A stretch of DNA of 64,000 bases from JAOPZW01 sp963789015 (GTDB lineage Bacteria > Actinomycetota > Thermoleophilia > Solirubrobacterales > Solirubrobacteraceae), in the NCBI GenBank assembly GCA_963789015.1, contig CAWBIU010000001.1, positions 248,001 through 312,000 on the forward strand. Reading direction: 5' to 3'. Of the stretch, positions 8,358-20,570 are shown piece after piece. The first letter of the stretch is position 1. Every line of letters starts with the position of its first letter. Position numbers and translations under genes: made by a program. Under the pieces are notes generated by a model. It was not told the DNA's origin. It did no database searches and saw only the letters and a program-made list of their open reading frames with translations.

Positions 8358-9104
8358 TCAGCCCTCGGGGTGCCGCGGCGCGCCCGTCGGCGGCAGGTGG
8401 TCGCGCGGATTGCGGGCGTGCGGGCGCCGGTAGCCGAGCGCGGCCTGCACGCTCGACGGCCGCCACTTCGTCCCGCCGCGCAGCGTCGGGATGCCCTCGT
8501 GGTTGAGCACGTCGGAGATCGCCTGCAGCGTCATCCCGTCCTCGCGCATGTCCGAGATCCGCGCCAGCAGCTCCGGGTTGCGCGACACCGACGGGCGCCC
8601 GGCGACGCTGCCCTCGGCCCGCAGGCGGGCGATGCCGCTGCGCGTCCGGTCGGCGATCCGCTCACGCTCCCACTCGCTGAGGGTGATCAGCGTGCTCGCC
8701 ACCTGGCGGCCGGGCGCGCTGGTCGTGTCGAGGTCGAGGTCGAGGGCGATGAGCGGCGCTCCGGCGTCGCGGAACCACTCGAGCAGCGTCCCGAGGTCGA
8801 CGAGCGAGCGGCTCAGGCGGCGGACCTCGCTGATCACGAGCGCGTGCGCTTGACCGTCGGCGATCTGGCGCAGGGCGTAGCTCAGGCCCGGGCGCTCGAG
8901 CATGCGCGTGCCCTCCTGGTCGCGGACGATCTCCAGCAGCTCCCAGTCGCGCCCCACGCACGCCGCCTCGATCCCCGCGAAGGCGTAATCGTCCGGGTCG
9001 CCGTGTCCCGCGGCCACCGTCACGTAGCCGATCACCGGCGTACGCGCGGCCTGCTCGACGTCTCCGTCGTCCACCCCCACGGCGCATGGATACCACCGGC
9101 GCAT
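8358..9104 (-). CDS. Resolvase/serine-recombinase-like protein lacking the catalytic serine
   Basis: 248 residues from ATG 9104; a GTG start nine codons further in is possible. The N-terminal 150 residues follow the resolvase fold: VIGYVTVAAG, DWELLEIVRD, LERPGLSYALRQ, ALVISEVRRLSRSL, and the long E helix LSEWERERIADRTRSGIARL. The C-terminal part (DMREDGMTLQAISDVLNHEG, then WRPSSVQAALG) is the recombinase-type helix-turn-helix. Active members read Y-x-R-V-S and D-R-L-S-R; here the positions are Y-V-T-V-A and R-R-L-S-R, so the nucleophilic serine, one arginine and the aspartate are replaced. It may bind DNA without cutting it. It is divergent from a structured non-coding region and shows no flanking att-like repeats. 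Confidence 0.75.
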   Translation of the reverse strand: MRRWYPCAVGVDDGDVEQAARTPVIGYVTVAAGHGDPDDYAFAGIEAACVGRDWELLEIVRDQEGTRMLERPGLSYALRQIADGQAHALVISEVRRLSRSLVDLGTLLEWFRDAGAPLIALDLDLDTTSAPGRQVASTLITLSEWERERIADRTRSGIARLRAEGSVAGRPSVSRNPELLARISDMREDGMTLQAISDVLNHEGIPTLRGGTKWRPSSVQAALGYRRPHARNPRDHLPPTGAPRHPEG

Positions 9105-9654
9105 CCGCGCGGCCAGTCCCGCCTGGTCTTCCGGGCGGGACCGGTCGCGGTACGAGGCGGGTGCCGAGCCCCACTCGGCACCCGCGCTGTGGTCTCCGGG
9201 CCTCGGACCTTCCGGCCCGGCGACCGCGTCGGCCGGAGAGGAGGAACCGACCGTTCACGAGAACGCCGTGGCGCCGGCGAACTTGCCCGTCGAAAGCGAA
9301 CTTGGCGGCCTCGCATCGACCGTCTTCCGGTCTTTCACCGGTCCGCTTTCCGGGATGGACGGTGTGAGGGCGGCGATGAGCGCCCCGGACGCATGTGGGC
9401 GAAGCGTCCCGCCGGCCCCCCAGGCGCGGGACGCAACCCATCGCCGCACCATGACAACTACCCGCGGACCGCGCGGTGGTCAAGCGATCTGAGCAATGTC
9501 GGCTACCCGACCGTGCTCGTGGGCATCGTGCTGGTCTGCGTGGTGCTCTACCGGCGTTTGCGCGAACCGGTTGGCTGTCGCCCTTTGCACATAGATTCGC
9601 GGTACGGGTTGGGGAAGAACGAATGGCTTTCCGTTTATGGCTAGGATTCGCGCG
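9105..9654. other. 550-bp gene-free region dominated by inverted repeats
   Basis: Between the resolvase-like gene and the PanE-like gene no convincing coding sequence is visible. Perfect or near-perfect stems are packed from 9116 to 9447: 9116-9123 with 9134-9141; 9157-9168 with 9174-9185 (12 bp, 5-base loop); CCGTC 9320-9324 with GACGG 9358-9362 enclosing CCGGT 9327-9331 and ACCGG 9337-9341; and a three-way-junction-like set at 9370-9447. A direct repeat GCGAACTTG occurs at 9277-9285 and 9296-9304. The downstream part (9450-9640) is lower in GC and holds the probable promoter and AGGA ribosome-binding site of the next gene. Confidence 0.6.
9370..9447 (+). ncRNA. Candidate structured RNA with a three-way junction
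   Basis: GCGGCGATG (9370-9378) pairs exactly with CATCGCCGC (9439-9447), enclosing two hairpins: CGCCC/GGGCG (9381-9385 with 9397-9401) and GCGTCCCG/CGGGACGC (9404-9411 with 9427-9434). Junction linkers are two to four bases. It lies about 210 bp upstream of the PanE-like start codon on the same strand. Hairpins arise often in DNA this GC-rich, but a nine-pair closing stem plus two nested stems in 78 bases is notable. I do not recognise a known riboswitch class. Whether it is transcribed, and from which strand, is unknown. Confidence 0.35.
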
Positions 9655-10638
9655 ATGAAAGTCGCAGTGGTTGGTGCAGGCGCGATCGGCGCCTACGTCG
9701 GGGCCGCGCTCGCGCGCGGCGGGACCGACGTCCATCTCGTCGCCCGTGGGAAGAACCTCGAGGCCATGCGGCGCGACGGCGTGAAGGTGCTGTCCGAGCG
9801 CGGGGACTTCGAGGCGCACCCGCCGGCCACGGACGACCCCGCCGAGATCGGCCCCGTCGACTACGTATTCCTCGGCCTGAAGGCGAACTCGTACGCCGCC
9901 GCCGGCCCGATGCTCGAGCCGCTGATGCACGACGACACCGCCGTCATCGCCGCGCAGAACGGCATCCCGTGGTGGTACTTCCACGGCATGAAGGGCCCGT
10001 ATGCGGGCCGCCAGATCGAGACGGTCGACCCGGGCGGCGCGGTGACGCGCGTCATTCCGCCCGACCGCGCGATCGGCTGCGTCGTCTACGCCGGCACCGA
10101 GCTCGAGGCGCCCGGCGTGGTGCGCCACCTCGAGGGCACGCGCTTCACGATCGGCGAGCCCGACGGGTCGATGTCGGACCGCTGCCTGCGGTTCTCCGAG
10201 GCCATGATCGAGGGCGGGCTGAAGTGCCCGATCGAGAGCGAGGTCCGCGAGGAGATCTGGGTCAAGCTGATGGGCAATGTCGCGTTCAACCCGCTCAGCG
10301 CGCTGACCCGCTCGACGATGGCCGGCATCTGCCGCCACGACTCCGCCCGCGAGCTCGTCGCCCGGATGATGTCCGAGACGCTCGAGATCGCCGAGGCCGT
10401 CGGCGCCCACCCGCACATCTCGATCGAGAAGCGCCTGGCCGGCGCCGAGCGTGTCGGCGAGCACAAGACCTCGACGCTGCAGGACCTCGAGGCGGGCAAG
10501 CCGCTCGAGCTCGCCGCGATCATCGGCGCGGTCGTCGAGCTCGCCGACCTCACGGGGATCGACGCGCCGTGCCTGCGCACCGTCGAGGCCGCCAGCTCGC
10601 TGCTCGCCGAGTCGCTCGGGCTGTCCGACGCCGCCTGA
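9655..10638 (+). CDS. 2-dehydropantoate 2-reductase family protein (ketopantoate reductase-like)
   Basis: 327 residues from ATG 9655, which has AGGA eight bases upstream. The N-terminal NAD(P)-binding fold is clear (VAVVGAGAIGAYVGAAL), then DYVFLGLKANSY and VIAAQNGIPWWYFHG. The C-terminal helical ApbA/PanE domain contains EEIWVKLMGNVAFNPLSALT, which carries the lysine expected in the active site. PanE makes pantoate for coenzyme A, but actinobacteria carry several paralogues of this fold with other substrates, and no other pantothenate gene is nearby, so the exact substrate is uncertain. It is preceded by a structured non-coding region that could be its leader. Confidence 0.85.
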   Translation: MKVAVVGAGAIGAYVGAALARGGTDVHLVARGKNLEAMRRDGVKVLSERGDFEAHPPATDDPAEIGPVDYVFLGLKANSYAAAGPMLEPLMHDDTAVIAAQNGIPWWYFHGMKGPYAGRQIETVDPGGAVTRVIPPDRAIGCVVYAGTELEAPGVVRHLEGTRFTIGEPDGSMSDRCLRFSEAMIEGGLKCPIESEVREEIWVKLMGNVAFNPLSALTRSTMAGICRHDSARELVARMMSETLEIAEAVGAHPHISIEKRLAGAERVGEHKTSTLQDLEAGKPLELAAIIGAVVELADLTGIDAPCLRTVEAASSLLAESLGLSDAA

Positions 10639-10642
10639 GCGC

Positions 10643-11106
10643 GTGCTCGTCGAGCACCGCGGTCGCTCGCCCGCTGCGTGGTCATGGAGAACGCGCTCGT
10701 GCGCGGCCGCGCGGCGCACCCCGTGCGACTCGGCGACGACGTCCTCGTCGGCCCGCATGCGCACCTGAACGGCGCCGTGGTCGGCGACGGGGCCTTCCTG
10801 GCCACCGGCACCGCGCTCTTCCCGGGCGCGCGCGTCGGCCGCGACGCGGAGGTGCGGATCAACGGGGTCGTGCACGTCAACACCGTGCTCGCCGACGGCG
10901 CGGTCGTGCCGATCGGCTGGGTCGCCGTCGGCGATCCGGCGCGGATCCTCCCGCCCGGCCGGCACGACGAGATCTGGGAGGTCCAGGAGGGCCTGGACTT
11001 CCCGGGCACCGTGTACGGCCTGTCGCGCGACGCGCCCGCGAGCGAGCGCATGCGCCGGCAGGCCGCCTGGTTCGCCGCGCACCGCGACGATCGCGTCCTG
11101 CCCTGA
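10643..11106 (+). pseudogene. Gamma-carbonic-anhydrase-like hexapeptide protein with an internal deletion
   Basis: From 10678 an open frame of 142 residues (VVMENALVRGRAAHP, EVRINGVVHVNTVL, PIGWVAVGDPARILPP) matches the middle and C-terminal part of a gamma-carbonic-anhydrase-like protein common in actinobacteria. The family's usual N-terminus, a phrase like LVEHRGRSP, is present just upstream from GTG 10643, but in a different frame and joined directly to CVVMEN. The 40-45 residues that normally follow it (first beta-helix turns) are absent. This looks like a real internal deletion with frame loss. The remaining frame could still be translated from GTG 10678, but a truncated beta-helix is unlikely to be a working enzyme. 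Confidence 0.6.
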
Positions 11107-11113
11107 GCCGCGC

Positions 11114-12585
<1,472 letters not shown>

Positions 12586-12679
12586 GGTGAGGTTCTCCTC
12601 CGATGCCTGCTGGTTCGGCGACAAGCATCGCACTCCGCCCCGCACGACGGGGCGCGACCGGCGGCCCGACAATGCCGCG

Positions 12680-13555
12680 GTGCTCCGCTGGGCCGACCGC
12701 GTCGCCGCCGCCGTGCTGCCGCTCACGCTGGTCGCGGTCGCGCTCGCCCTCGTGGCGCCCTCGCGCGCGCTCGCCGAGCGCTCCGACCTGCTGCTTGCCG
12801 CGCTCGTCGCGGTCACCGCGCTGAGCATCGACCCGCGCCGCGTGGCAGCGCGGGCGCGGCGGCCCGGCGCCGTGCTCGCGCTGTCGATCGGGCCGCCGGT
12901 GGCGCTCGTGCCCGCCGCGCTGGCGCTCGGGACGCTCTTCCCGCCGGACGTCGCCGACGGCCTGCTCGCCCTCGGCCTCGCCCCGACCGAGGTCGCCTCG
13001 GTCGGCCTCGTCGCACTCGCCGGCGGCGACGTCGTGCTCGCGCTCGCCGCCGTCACCGGGTCGCTCGCCGTGAGCGCGATCGCCGGGCCGGTGCTGCTCG
13101 GGGCGCTGGGCGCCGGGGCGAGCGTGGACACCGGCGAGCTCCTCTCGAGCTTCGCGCTCGTCGTCCTCGTGCCACTCGTCGCCGGGCTGGCGGCACGCGG
13201 CGCCGCGCCCGGACTGGCCCGCGGCGAGCCGCTGTTCGCGGCCGCCTCGTCCGTCGTCGTCGCCGCGCTCGTCTTCGCGGCGCTGAGCGGGGCGGGCGGC
13301 GCGGACGACCTCGGCGCGGCGGTCCTGGCCGGCGGCGCGTTCCTCGTCGTGTCGACGGCGGTCGTGGCCGTCGTCCGGCTCCGCGCCCGCGAGCCCGCGG
13401 TCGCCTTTTGCGTCGTCCTGCGCGACTTCGCCGTCGCGGCCACGCTCGCGGGGCAGGCGTTCGGCCCGCGCGCGGCAGTCGTCGCGGGCGTCTACGGCGT
13501 GATGATGCTCGTCGCCGGCGCGGCGGCCGCTAGCGCCGCACGTAGAGGTCGGTGA
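12680..13555 (+). CDS. BASS/SBF-like membrane transporter
   Basis: 291 residues from GTG 12680; an open frame reaches back to 12587, but that segment is hydrophilic and overlaps the malic enzyme leader. About nine to ten hydrophobic segments are visible, starting LPLTLVAVALALVAP. The phrases LGLAPTEVASVGLVALAGGD and AFCVVLRDFAVAATLAGQ resemble the bile acid:sodium symporter/arsenite permease fold. The substrate could be an organic anion; the neighbouring malic enzyme makes a carboxylate tempting, but that is inference. Its last 26 bases overlap the end of the convergent lpd gene, leaving no room for a terminator. Confidence 0.65.
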   Translation: MLRWADRVAAAVLPLTLVAVALALVAPSRALAERSDLLLAALVAVTALSIDPRRVAARARRPGAVLALSIGPPVALVPAALALGTLFPPDVADGLLALGLAPTEVASVGLVALAGGDVVLALAAVTGSLAVSAIAGPVLLGALGAGASVDTGELLSSFALVVLVPLVAGLAARGAAPGLARGEPLFAAASSVVVAALVFAALSGAGGADDLGAAVLAGGAFLVVSTAVVAVVRLRAREPAVAFCVVLRDFAVAATLAGQAFGPRAAVVAGVYGVMMLVAGAAAASAARRGR

Positions 13556-15590
13556 TCGTCCCCTCGGCGATCTCGGCGGCGAAGCCGATCGTCTCCGACA
13601 GCGTCGGGTGCGGGTGGATGGTCAGCGCGATGTCCTCGGTGTCCGCGCTCATCTCGATCGCGTGGACGGCCTCGGCGAGCAGCTCGCCGGCGTTCGGCCC
13701 GACCATGCCGGCGCCGAGCACGCGCTTGGACTCCGGGTCGACGAGCAGCTTCGTCACGCCCTCGTCGCGACCGAGCGACAGCGCGCGGCCGGATGCCGCC
13801 CACGGGAAGCTCGCCTTCTCGACCTCGATGCCCTGCGCCTTGGCCTCCGTCTCCGTCAGGCCCGTCCACGCCACCTCGGGGTCGGTGTAGGCGACCGACG
13901 GGATCGAGCGCGGGTCGAAGGTGGCGCTGTGGCCGGCGGCGTTCTCGGCCGCGACCTTGCCCTCGTGCGTCGCCTTGTGGGCGAGCATCGGCTCGCCGAC
14001 GATGTCGCCGATCGCGTAGATGTGCGGCACGTTGGTGCGCATCGCCTGGTCGACGTGGATGAAGCCGCGCTCGTCGACCTCGACGCCGGCCTTCTCCGCG
14101 CCGATGCTCGCGCCGTTCGGGCGCCGCCCGATGGCCAGCAGCACGCGGTCGAAGGTCTGCGGCTCGGGCGCCTTGTCGCCCTCGAAGGTGACCCGCAGGC
14201 CATCGTCGGCGGCCTCGATGGATGTCACCTTCGTCTCGAGGTGGATGCCCGCGTAGCGCTTCTCGATGCGCCGCTGCAGCGGGCGCACGAGGTCGCGGTC
14301 GCAGCCCGGGATGAGCCCGTCGAGCAGCTCGACGACCGTGATCTGCGACCCGAGCGCGTGGTAGACGGTCGCCATCTCGAGGCCGATGATCCCGCCGCCG
14401 ACGACGAGCAGGCGGCCGGGCGCGTCGTGCAGCTCGAGCGCGCCGGTGGAGTCGATGATGCGCGGGTCGTCGGGCAGGCCGGGCAGCCGCGCGGCGCTCG
14501 AGCCGGCGGCGATGATGCAGCGCTCGAACGCGACGGTCGTCGTCTCGCCGTCCGGCGTGGCGACGGTCAGCAGGTTGGGCCCGTCGAAGCTCGCCACGCC
14601 CCGGACGACCTCGACCTTGCGCTGGCGGGCCAGCCCGCCGAGGCCGCCGGTGAGACGGTCGACGACCGAGTCCTTCCAGCCGCGCAGGCCGTCGAGGTCG
14701 ATCTGCGGCTCACCGAACGAGACGCCCTGGCCGCCCGCCTCCTCGGCCTCGGCGATCACCCTGGCGATGTGCAGCAGCGCCTTGGACGGGATGCAGCCGA
14801 CGTTCAGGCAGACGCCGCCGAGGCGCTCGTAGCGCTCGATGAGGATCGTCTTCAGACCCAGGTCGGCGGCGCGGAACGCGGCCGTGTAGCCGCCCGGCCC
14901 GGAGCCGAGCACGACGACCTCGGCGCGATGATCGGCCTCGGGGATCTCCGACGGCGGCGGCGGCGCGGCCTGCGGCGGCGCGGGCTCCTCGGGCGCGGCG
15001 GGCGCCGCGGGCGCGGCCGGGCGGCCGTTGCCGGCGGCCGCGGGGCCGCCCTCGAGCATGAGGATCACCGACCCCTCCGACACGGTGTCGCCGACGGCGA
15101 CGCGCACGTCGCGGACCGTGCCCGATGACGGGGCGGGCACGTCCATCGTCGCCTTGTCGGACTCCAGCGTGATCAGCGGGTCCTCGGCGACGACCTCGTC
15201 GCCGGGCTTGACGAGCACCTCGATGACCGGGACGTCGGCGAAGTCGCCGATGTCGGGCACGCGGACCTCGACCGCCTCGCGCGCGCCGTCACCGTCGCCG
15301 GTCGCGGCCTCCTCGGTCACCTGCTCGGCGGGCTCCTCGTCGGCCGCGCCCACCGCGTCGAGGAGCATGATCGGCGTGCCCTCCGAGACGGTGTCGCCGA
15401 CGGCGATGCGCAGCTCGCGGACGGTGCCGGCGGCCGGCGAGGGGACGTCCATCGTCGCCTTGTCGGACTCGAGCGTGACCAGCGGGTCCTCGACGGCGAC
15501 CTCGTCGCCCACGGCGACGAGGACCTCGATGACCGGGACGTCGGCGAAGTCGCCGATGTCGGGCACACGGATCTCGACCGGATCGCTCAT
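13530..15590 (-). CDS. lpdA: Dihydrolipoamide dehydrogenase (E3) with two N-terminal lipoyl domains
   Basis: 686 residues, about 220 longer than plain E3. Residues about 5-78 and 106-179 are two lipoyl domains, each with the lipoylation lysine in ESDKATMDVP. Pro/Ala-rich linkers follow. The flavoprotein part has the FAD site VVVLGSGPGGYTAAF (near 226), the redox disulfide GGVCLNVGCIPSK (near 258), the NAD site VVGGGIIGLEMA (near 394) and the catalytic HPHPTLSE (near 658). It reoxidises dihydrolipoamide in the PDH complex and passes electrons to NAD. It is the third gene of the PDH operon, 18 bases after E2. Carrying two swinging arms on E3 rather than on E2 is unusual. Confidence 0.95.
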   Translation of the reverse strand: MSDPVEIRVPDIGDFADVPVIEVLVAVGDEVAVEDPLVTLESDKATMDVPSPAAGTVRELRIAVGDTVSEGTPIMLLDAVGAADEEPAEQVTEEAATGDGDGAREAVEVRVPDIGDFADVPVIEVLVKPGDEVVAEDPLITLESDKATMDVPAPSSGTVRDVRVAVGDTVSEGSVILMLEGGPAAAGNGRPAAPAAPAAPEEPAPPQAAPPPPSEIPEADHRAEVVVLGSGPGGYTAAFRAADLGLKTILIERYERLGGVCLNVGCIPSKALLHIARVIAEAEEAGGQGVSFGEPQIDLDGLRGWKDSVVDRLTGGLGGLARQRKVEVVRGVASFDGPNLLTVATPDGETTTVAFERCIIAAGSSAARLPGLPDDPRIIDSTGALELHDAPGRLLVVGGGIIGLEMATVYHALGSQITVVELLDGLIPGCDRDLVRPLQRRIEKRYAGIHLETKVTSIEAADDGLRVTFEGDKAPEPQTFDRVLLAIGRRPNGASIGAEKAGVEVDERGFIHVDQAMRTNVPHIYAIGDIVGEPMLAHKATHEGKVAAENAAGHSATFDPRSIPSVAYTDPEVAWTGLTETEAKAQGIEVEKASFPWAASGRALSLGRDEGVTKLLVDPESKRVLGAGMVGPNAGELLAEAVHAIEMSADTEDIALTIHPHPTLSETIGFAAEIAEGTITDLYVRR
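15057..15578 (-). repeat. Tandem lipoyl-domain repeat inside lpdA
   Basis: Two copies of about 220 bp (roughly 15360-15578 and 15057-15275) encode lipoyl domains close to four-fifths identical; both contain VRVPDIGDFADVPVIEVLV or a one-residue variant. A third, more distant copy begins the E2 gene at 16780-16986. The copies look like products of domain duplication within the operon, and could also recombine or confuse short-read assembly. Confidence 0.8.
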
Positions 15591-15608
15591 TCGCCCTCCT
15601 CGTGGGCC

Positions 15609-16986
15609 CTACAACATCGCCCGGCGCAGGTCGGTGAGCACGCCGGCCAGGTGGGCCGTGAAGCGCGCGCCCTCGGCGCCGTCGATCACGCGGTGGTCAT
15701 AGGACAGCGCCAGCGGCAGCATCATGCGCGGCTGGAAGGCGCTGCCGTCCCAGCGCGGCTTGATCTCCGACCGCGCCACGCCCAGGATCGCCACCTCGGG
15801 TGCGTTGATCAGCGGCGTGAAGCCGGTGCCGCCGATCCCGCCGAGGCTCGAGATCGAGAACGTCCCGCCCTGCATGTCGGTCGCCGCGAGCTTCCCGTCG
15901 CGCGCCTTCTTCGACAGCTCGGTGAGCTCCCGCGCGATGTCGAGGATGCCCTTCTTCTCGGCGTCGCGGATGACCGGCACGAGCAGGCCCTGCGGGGTAT
16001 CGGCGGCGAAGCCGATGTTGAAGTAGCGCTTGAGGACGAGCTCGTCGCCGTCGAGCGAGGCGTTGAACTGCGGGTGGGCCTTGAGCGACGCGACGCTCGC
16101 GGCGATGACGAGCGCCACCATCGTCACCTTCACGCCCTCCTTGGCGTGCGCCTCGTTGGCCTGCTTGCGGAACGCCTCGAGGTCGGTGATGTCGGCCTCG
16201 TCGTAGTGGGTGACGTGGGGGATCATCACCCAGTTGCGGTGCAGGTTCGGGCCCGAGATCTTCTTCACGCGCGAGAGCGGCACGCGCTCGATCTCGCCGT
16301 ACTTCGCGAAGTCGACCTTCGGCCACGGCAGCAGCCCGAGCCCCGCGCCGTCGGCCGGGGCCGGCCCCGCGGCGGCGGGCTCCGCGGCGGGCTGCGGCGC
16401 GCTGACGTGCGCCTCGACGTCCTCCTTGAGGATCCGCCCCTTGCGCCCCGAGCCGGCGACCTGCGCGAGCTCGACGCCGAGCTCGCGGGCGAGGCGGCGC
16501 ACGCCCGGCCCGGCGTAGACGGATCCCGGCTGCGGCTGGGCGGATGGCGCCGGCGGCGTCTGGCTGACGGGCGGCGGCGGCGCGCCGCCGGGCGCGTCTC
16601 CGTCCGTGCCGGCCGTGGCGCCGGCGGGCGCCGGCGCCGCCTCGACGCTCGGCCTCGACGGCGGTCTCCACGGCCGCGGCCGCGCCGGCCTCGGGGGCGG
16701 CCTCGGTCACGCCGGCGGCGGCCTCGGGCGCGGCGCCGTTGCCGCCGTCGACATCGAGCGTGAGCAGCAGCGAGCCCTCCGACACGGTGTCGCCCGCCTT
16801 GACCTTCAGCTCCTGCACGACCCCGCCGAACGGCGCGGGGACCTCCATCGTCGCCTTGTCGGACTCGAGCGTGACGAGCGGATCCTCCGGCGCGACGGTG
16901 TCGCCCGGGTTGACCATCACCTCGATGACCGGCACGTCGGCGAAGTCGCCGATGTCGGGTACGTGCACGTCCTTCACGTCGGGCAT
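15609..16986 (-). CDS. aceF: Dihydrolipoamide acetyltransferase (PDH E2; frameshifted as written)
   Basis: From ATG 16986 the protein begins with one lipoyl domain (VHVPDIGDFADVPVIEV, lysine in ESDKATMEVP). An Ala/Pro/Glu linker follows, in which the frame breaks near 16647, then the peripheral-subunit-binding domain (VRRLARELGVELAQVAGSGR) and the acetyltransferase domain ending in SYDHRVIDGAEGARF with the catalytic histidine. Continuous, the product is about 459 residues. The break sits in low-complexity linker DNA and is repaired by one base, or by restoring a GC pair, so loss of this central enzyme is unlikely. It lies 11 bases after aceE. E2 would form the core, receiving acetyl groups from E1 and handing them to CoA. 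Confidence 0.9.
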
Positions 16987-16997
16987 ACGTGGTCCCC

Positions 16998-19646
<2,649 letters not shown>

Positions 19647-19685
19647 GGCGGAGCGTCTCCCTCGTGTCGGCCTGCGCCGAACAAT

Positions 19686-20555
19686 CTATTCGGTCCAGTT
19701 CTGATTCCCCGGTGCGCCCTCCCCCACGACGCGAGCGTTGGGGAGCGCCCACAGCAGGTGGGCGGCGTACGCCCGCCACGGGCGCCAGCGCTCGGCGTGC
19801 GCGGCCAGCCCCGCGGCGTCGCCCGGAAGGCCGAGCGCGCGGGCCGCGCGCCGCAGCCCGAGGTCGCCCGCCGGGAACGCGTCGCGGTCGCCCAGCGCGC
19901 GCAGCGCGACGTAGGACGCGGTCCACTGGCCGATGCCGGGGACCTCGAGCAGCTCGGCGCTCACCGCCGCCGCCGGGCCGCCGAGGTCCAGCGAGCCGGA
20001 GGCGACGCGCCGCGCGAGCGCGGCCATCGCGGCCCGCCGCGCGCGCGGCATGCCCACGGCCTCGAGGTCGGCGGCCGCGAGCTGGGCGGCGGTCGGGAAG
20101 GCGTGCGTCAGGGCGCCGTCGGGCGCCGCCAGCGGCGTGCCCCAGGCCGCCGCGAAGCGCGCCGCCAGGGTGCGTGCCGCGGCGAGCGAGACCTGCTGGC
20201 CGAGCACGGTGCGCACCGCGGTCTCGAAGCGGTCGACCGTCCCCGGCACGCGGATCCCGGGCACGCGCCCGAGCAGCGGCGCGAGCGCCGGGTCGGCGCC
20301 GAGCACGGCGGCGGGGGCGGCCGGGTCGGCGTCGAGGTCGAGCAGGCGCCGGCAGGCGGGCACCGCGGCGCGATCCGCGCGGGCGGCGACATGATCGGCG
20401 TGCGGCTCGAGCGTGACCACGGCCGGCCCGCCGGGGAGCGCGAGCACGCGCCGGTAGACCGGTCCGGTCAGCTCCTCGACGCCCGGCACCGCGCGCGCGC
20501 CCAGCCACGCGAGCACGACGTCCGCCGGGTAGGGCGCGACGAGCGCGAGGCGCAC
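19686..20555 (-). CDS. DNA-3-methyladenine glycosylase II (AlkA-like)
   Basis: 289 residues from GTG 20555. The AlkA-type catalytic domain contains VRTVLGQQVSLAAARTLAAR and the helix-hairpin-helix LEVPGIGQWTASYVALRAL, followed by the catalytic aspartate in FPAGDLGLRRA. It excises alkylated purines and pyrimidines from DNA. There is no Ada or AraC-type N-terminal domain, so it is the glycosylase only, not the fused Ada-AlkA form. It follows the MBL-like gene by 15 bases on the same strand, so the two are probably co-transcribed. Confidence 0.9.
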   Translation of the reverse strand: MRLALVAPYPADVVLAWLGARAVPGVEELTGPVYRRVLALPGGPAVVTLEPHADHVAARADRAAVPACRRLLDLDADPAAPAAVLGADPALAPLLGRVPGIRVPGTVDRFETAVRTVLGQQVSLAAARTLAARFAAAWGTPLAAPDGALTHAFPTAAQLAAADLEAVGMPRARRAAMAALARRVASGSLDLGGPAAAVSAELLEVPGIGQWTASYVALRALGDRDAFPAGDLGLRRAARALGLPGDAAGLAAHAERWRPWRAYAAHLLWALPNARVVGEGAPGNQNWTE

Positions 20556-20570
20556 GCCCGCCCGCTCGCC

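Noticed and set aside
9385..9447. Resemblance to a c-di-GMP-I (GEMM) riboswitch
   Set aside because: GGGCGAA and GGGACGCAA recall conserved pieces, but spacing, the tetraloop-receptor part and the second hairpin do not fit; kept only as an unclassified structured RNA candidate.
8154..9644. A 496-codon plus-strand frame across the resolvase-like gene and the structured region
   Set aside because: Most of it is antisense to the resolvase-like gene and Arg-rich. Only its end (near 9495-9580) encodes a hydrophobic stretch (VLVGIVLVCVVLYRR) that could be a relic of a small membrane protein, but no start codon or homologue is recognisable.
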